Below are positions 62,510 through 64,000 of a stretch of 64,000 bases of DNA, piece after piece (position 1 is the first letter of the stretch; each line of letters opens with the position of its first letter). This DNA is from Pseudomonas sp. MRSN 12121 (lineage in GTDB: Bacteria; Pseudomonadota; Gammaproteobacteria; Pseudomonadales; Pseudomonadaceae). Both the position numbers and the translations under genes were made by a program. The DNA is taken from contig NZ_CP010892.1 in the NCBI RefSeq assembly GCF_000931465.1, forward strand, positions 4,673,388 through 4,737,387, written 5' to 3'. Under the pieces are notes generated by a model. It searched no databases, was not told the origin of the DNA, and saw only the letters and a list, made by a program, of their open reading frames with translations.

Positions 62510-64000
62510 TCAAATCGCCTCAAGTTCGCTCATGAATTGTCTTAGGTCGTCAAAATCCTCTGCGCTGCCGGAGCGGCAAGCGCCGGCGGCCTGGGCATAG
62601 GCCTGCAGCGACTCGGTCTGGAACAGCGCAGCCAACGGCACTTCCAGGCCCAGCTCGGCCTGCACCCGCGAGGTGATCTGGGTCGCCAGCAGTGAATGCC
62701 CGCCCAGCTCGAAGAAGTGGTCGTTGCGGCCGACCCGCGGCAGGCGCAGGACCTCGGCCCAGATCGCCGCGATCTGCTGCTCCAGCTCGCTTTCGGGGGC
62801 CACGTATTCCTGTTGCAGCAGGCTGGCGTCCGGTTGCGGCAGGCCCTTGCGATCCAGCTTGCCGTTTGGCGTCAGCGGCATCTGCTCCAGGAACATCAGG
62901 TGCGCCGGGACCATGTAGTCCGGCAGCCGCGCCTTCAGTGCCCGGCGCAGGGTTTCGCGGCAGGCGGCCTGGGCCGAGGTGTCCGCCGCCACGCTCGGAT
63001 CGAGCGCCACGATGTAGCCCACCAACTGCTTGCCGCTCGGCCCGTCCTGGGCCACCACCACCGCTTCGCGCACGCTGTCCTGCTCGCGCAGGCGCGCTTC
63101 GATTTCACCCAGCTCGATACGGAAACCGCGGACCTTGACCTGATGGTCGACCCGGCCGAGGTAATCCACCACGCCGTCCGGACGGCCACGGGTCAGGTCG
63201 CCGCTGCGGTAGGCGCGGCTGCCCGGTTTGCCGAACGGATCCGGCACAAAACGTTCGGCGGTCATCGCCGGACGCTCCAGGTAACCGCGGGCCACGCCCT
63301 CGCCACCGAGGTACAGCTCACCGGCCACGCCGATCGGTTGCAGGTTGAGTTGCGCATCCAGCACATAACCGCTGCGGTTGCCCAGCAGCTCGCCAATCGG
63401 CGCGTAGGCCGCCCCGCACGGATCGCCCTTGCGCGCCTTCCACAACAGCGGCGTAACCACGGTTTCCGTCGGGCCATAGCCGTTGAACAGGTAGGTCGGG
63501 CGCAAGGCACGCCAGGCCAGGTCATAGCTGGACTGCGCCACCGCGTCGCCGCCGAAGCAGTAGACCCGCACCGCCGGTGGGTTGCCGTCGCGTTCGGCAT
63601 GTTCGGCCAGTTGTTGCAGGTACACCGGTGGGAACACGCCCACAGTCACACCGTGGCGCTTCATCTGCGCGTAGGTGTATTCCGGCAGCCACAGGCTGTC
63701 GTCGCGGATCAGTACCCGCGCGCCATTGATCAGCGGATGCATCCAGCCTTCGTGGGAGCCGTCGAAGGCGAAGGACATAAAGTGCAGTTCGCAATCCGCC
63801 GGGCTCATTTCATAACGCTCGCCGGTGGCGATGATATGTGCCACCAACGGCCCGTGAGACACCGCCACACCCTTGGGCATGCCGGTGGAGCCGGAGGTGT
63901 AGATCACGTAGGCCAGGTTATCGCCATCCAGTGCCACTTCTGGGGCGGTATCGCTGTAATCGGCCCACTCCTCGGTACGGTCCACCGCCAAAGTGCTCAA
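62510..64000 (-). CDS. Pyoverdine peptide synthetase, last A-T part (5' end outside window)
   Basis: The C-terminal 496 residues of an NRPS that continues beyond the window. It contains most of an A domain (TSGSTGMPKGVAVSHG, FNGYGPTETVV, YRSGDLTRGRPDG) and a T domain (GGHSLLATQI) and then ends in ...FMSELEAI without C, E or TE domain. The pocket residues are identical to those of A2 in the next synthetase (DGEVCGGVT), so the same monomer, probably fOHOrn, is loaded. The absence of an E domain means it is passed on in the L form. It ends 4 nt before the PvdD-type gene, so the two are one operon. It corresponds in position to pvdJ. Confidence 0.9.
   Translation of the reverse strand: MSTLAVDRTEEWADYSDTAPEVALDGDNLAYVIYTSGSTGMPKGVAVSHGPLVAHIIATGERYEMSPADCELHFMSFAFDGSHEGWMHPLINGARVLIRDDSLWLPEYTYAQMKRHGVTVGVFPPVYLQQLAEHAERDGNPPAVRVYCFGGDAVAQSSYDLAWRALRPTYLFNGYGPTETVVTPLLWKARKGDPCGAAYAPIGELLGNRSGYVLDAQLNLQPIGVAGELYLGGEGVARGYLERPAMTAERFVPDPFGKPGSRAYRSGDLTRGRPDGVVDYLGRVDHQVKVRGFRIELGEIEARLREQDSVREAVVVAQDGPSGKQLVGYIVALDPSVAADTSAQAACRETLRRALKARLPDYMVPAHLMFLEQMPLTPNGKLDRKGLPQPDASLLQQEYVAPESELEQQIAAIWAEVLRLPRVGRNDHFFELGGHSLLATQITSRVQAELGLEVPLAALFQTESLQAYAQAAGACRSGSAEDFDDLRQFMSELEAI

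Overview
The window is high-GC chromosomal DNA of a Pseudomonas, almost certainly of the P. fluorescens group (P. chlororaphis/P. fluorescens-like). The evidence is a pyoverdine locus in the same gene order as P. aeruginosa PA2386-PA2400 (recalled from established knowledge), a divergent ampR/ampC pair, Pseudomonas-type REP repeats, and TAAAT-N16-CGT promoters of the PvdS sigma factor. No rRNA, tRNA, CRISPR array, insertion sequence or prophage was seen.

Left part (1-31 kb): a mosaic of small housekeeping and accessory units. In order: the 3' end of an amidase gene; a TrmK-like tRNA methyltransferase; a cyanate detoxification unit (cynT, cynS, divergent cynR); a GNAT acetyltransferase; a LysR regulator divergent from a quinone-oxidoreductase-like gene and a SnoaL-like protein; a PhzF-family gene with a YheO/DauR-like regulator; ampR/ampC; a UPF0149 gene; a PAAR-tipped candidate type VI effector overlapping a small membrane protein (probable immunity); a TauE/SafE exporter; DUF3087 and DUF533 genes; an EmrA/EmrB-type efflux pair; an AhpD-like protein; a MscS channel with a cyclic-nucleotide-binding domain; two isochorismatase-fold hydrolases, a pirin and a divergent LysR regulator; a thioesterase; two small receiver-like proteins without the phospho-acceptor Asp; and mgtA plus mgtC for magnesium homeostasis.

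Right part (31.2 kb to the end): the pyoverdine island. PvdA hydroxylates ornithine and PvdF formylates it. Large NRPSs build the peptide; here they are the last module of one synthetase and a complete 3,959-residue synthetase C-A-T / C-A-T-E / C-A-T-TE. PvdE exports the precursor to the periplasm. PvdP, PvdM, PvdN and PvdO mature it there. PvdR-PvdT-OpmQ secretes or recycles it, and FpvA re-imports ferripyoverdine and signals through the ECF sigma factor FpvI. Six PvdS boxes (five exact, one variant) precede pvdA, pvdR, pvdP, pvdM, pvdF and pvdE. fpvI and fpvA lack such boxes and instead carry Fur-like sites sharing a 10-bp core. The anti-sigma gene fpvR, which lies between fpvI and pvdR in P. 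aeruginosa, is absent here.

Reading the A-domain pocket residues suggests that the peptide ends ...fOHOrn-Lys-D-fOHOrn-Ser (inference), which fits the presence of pvdF. The island is heavily punctuated by two interlocking families of REP-like inverted repeats, and between opmQ and pvdP by a different element that folds into an elaborate three-way junction.
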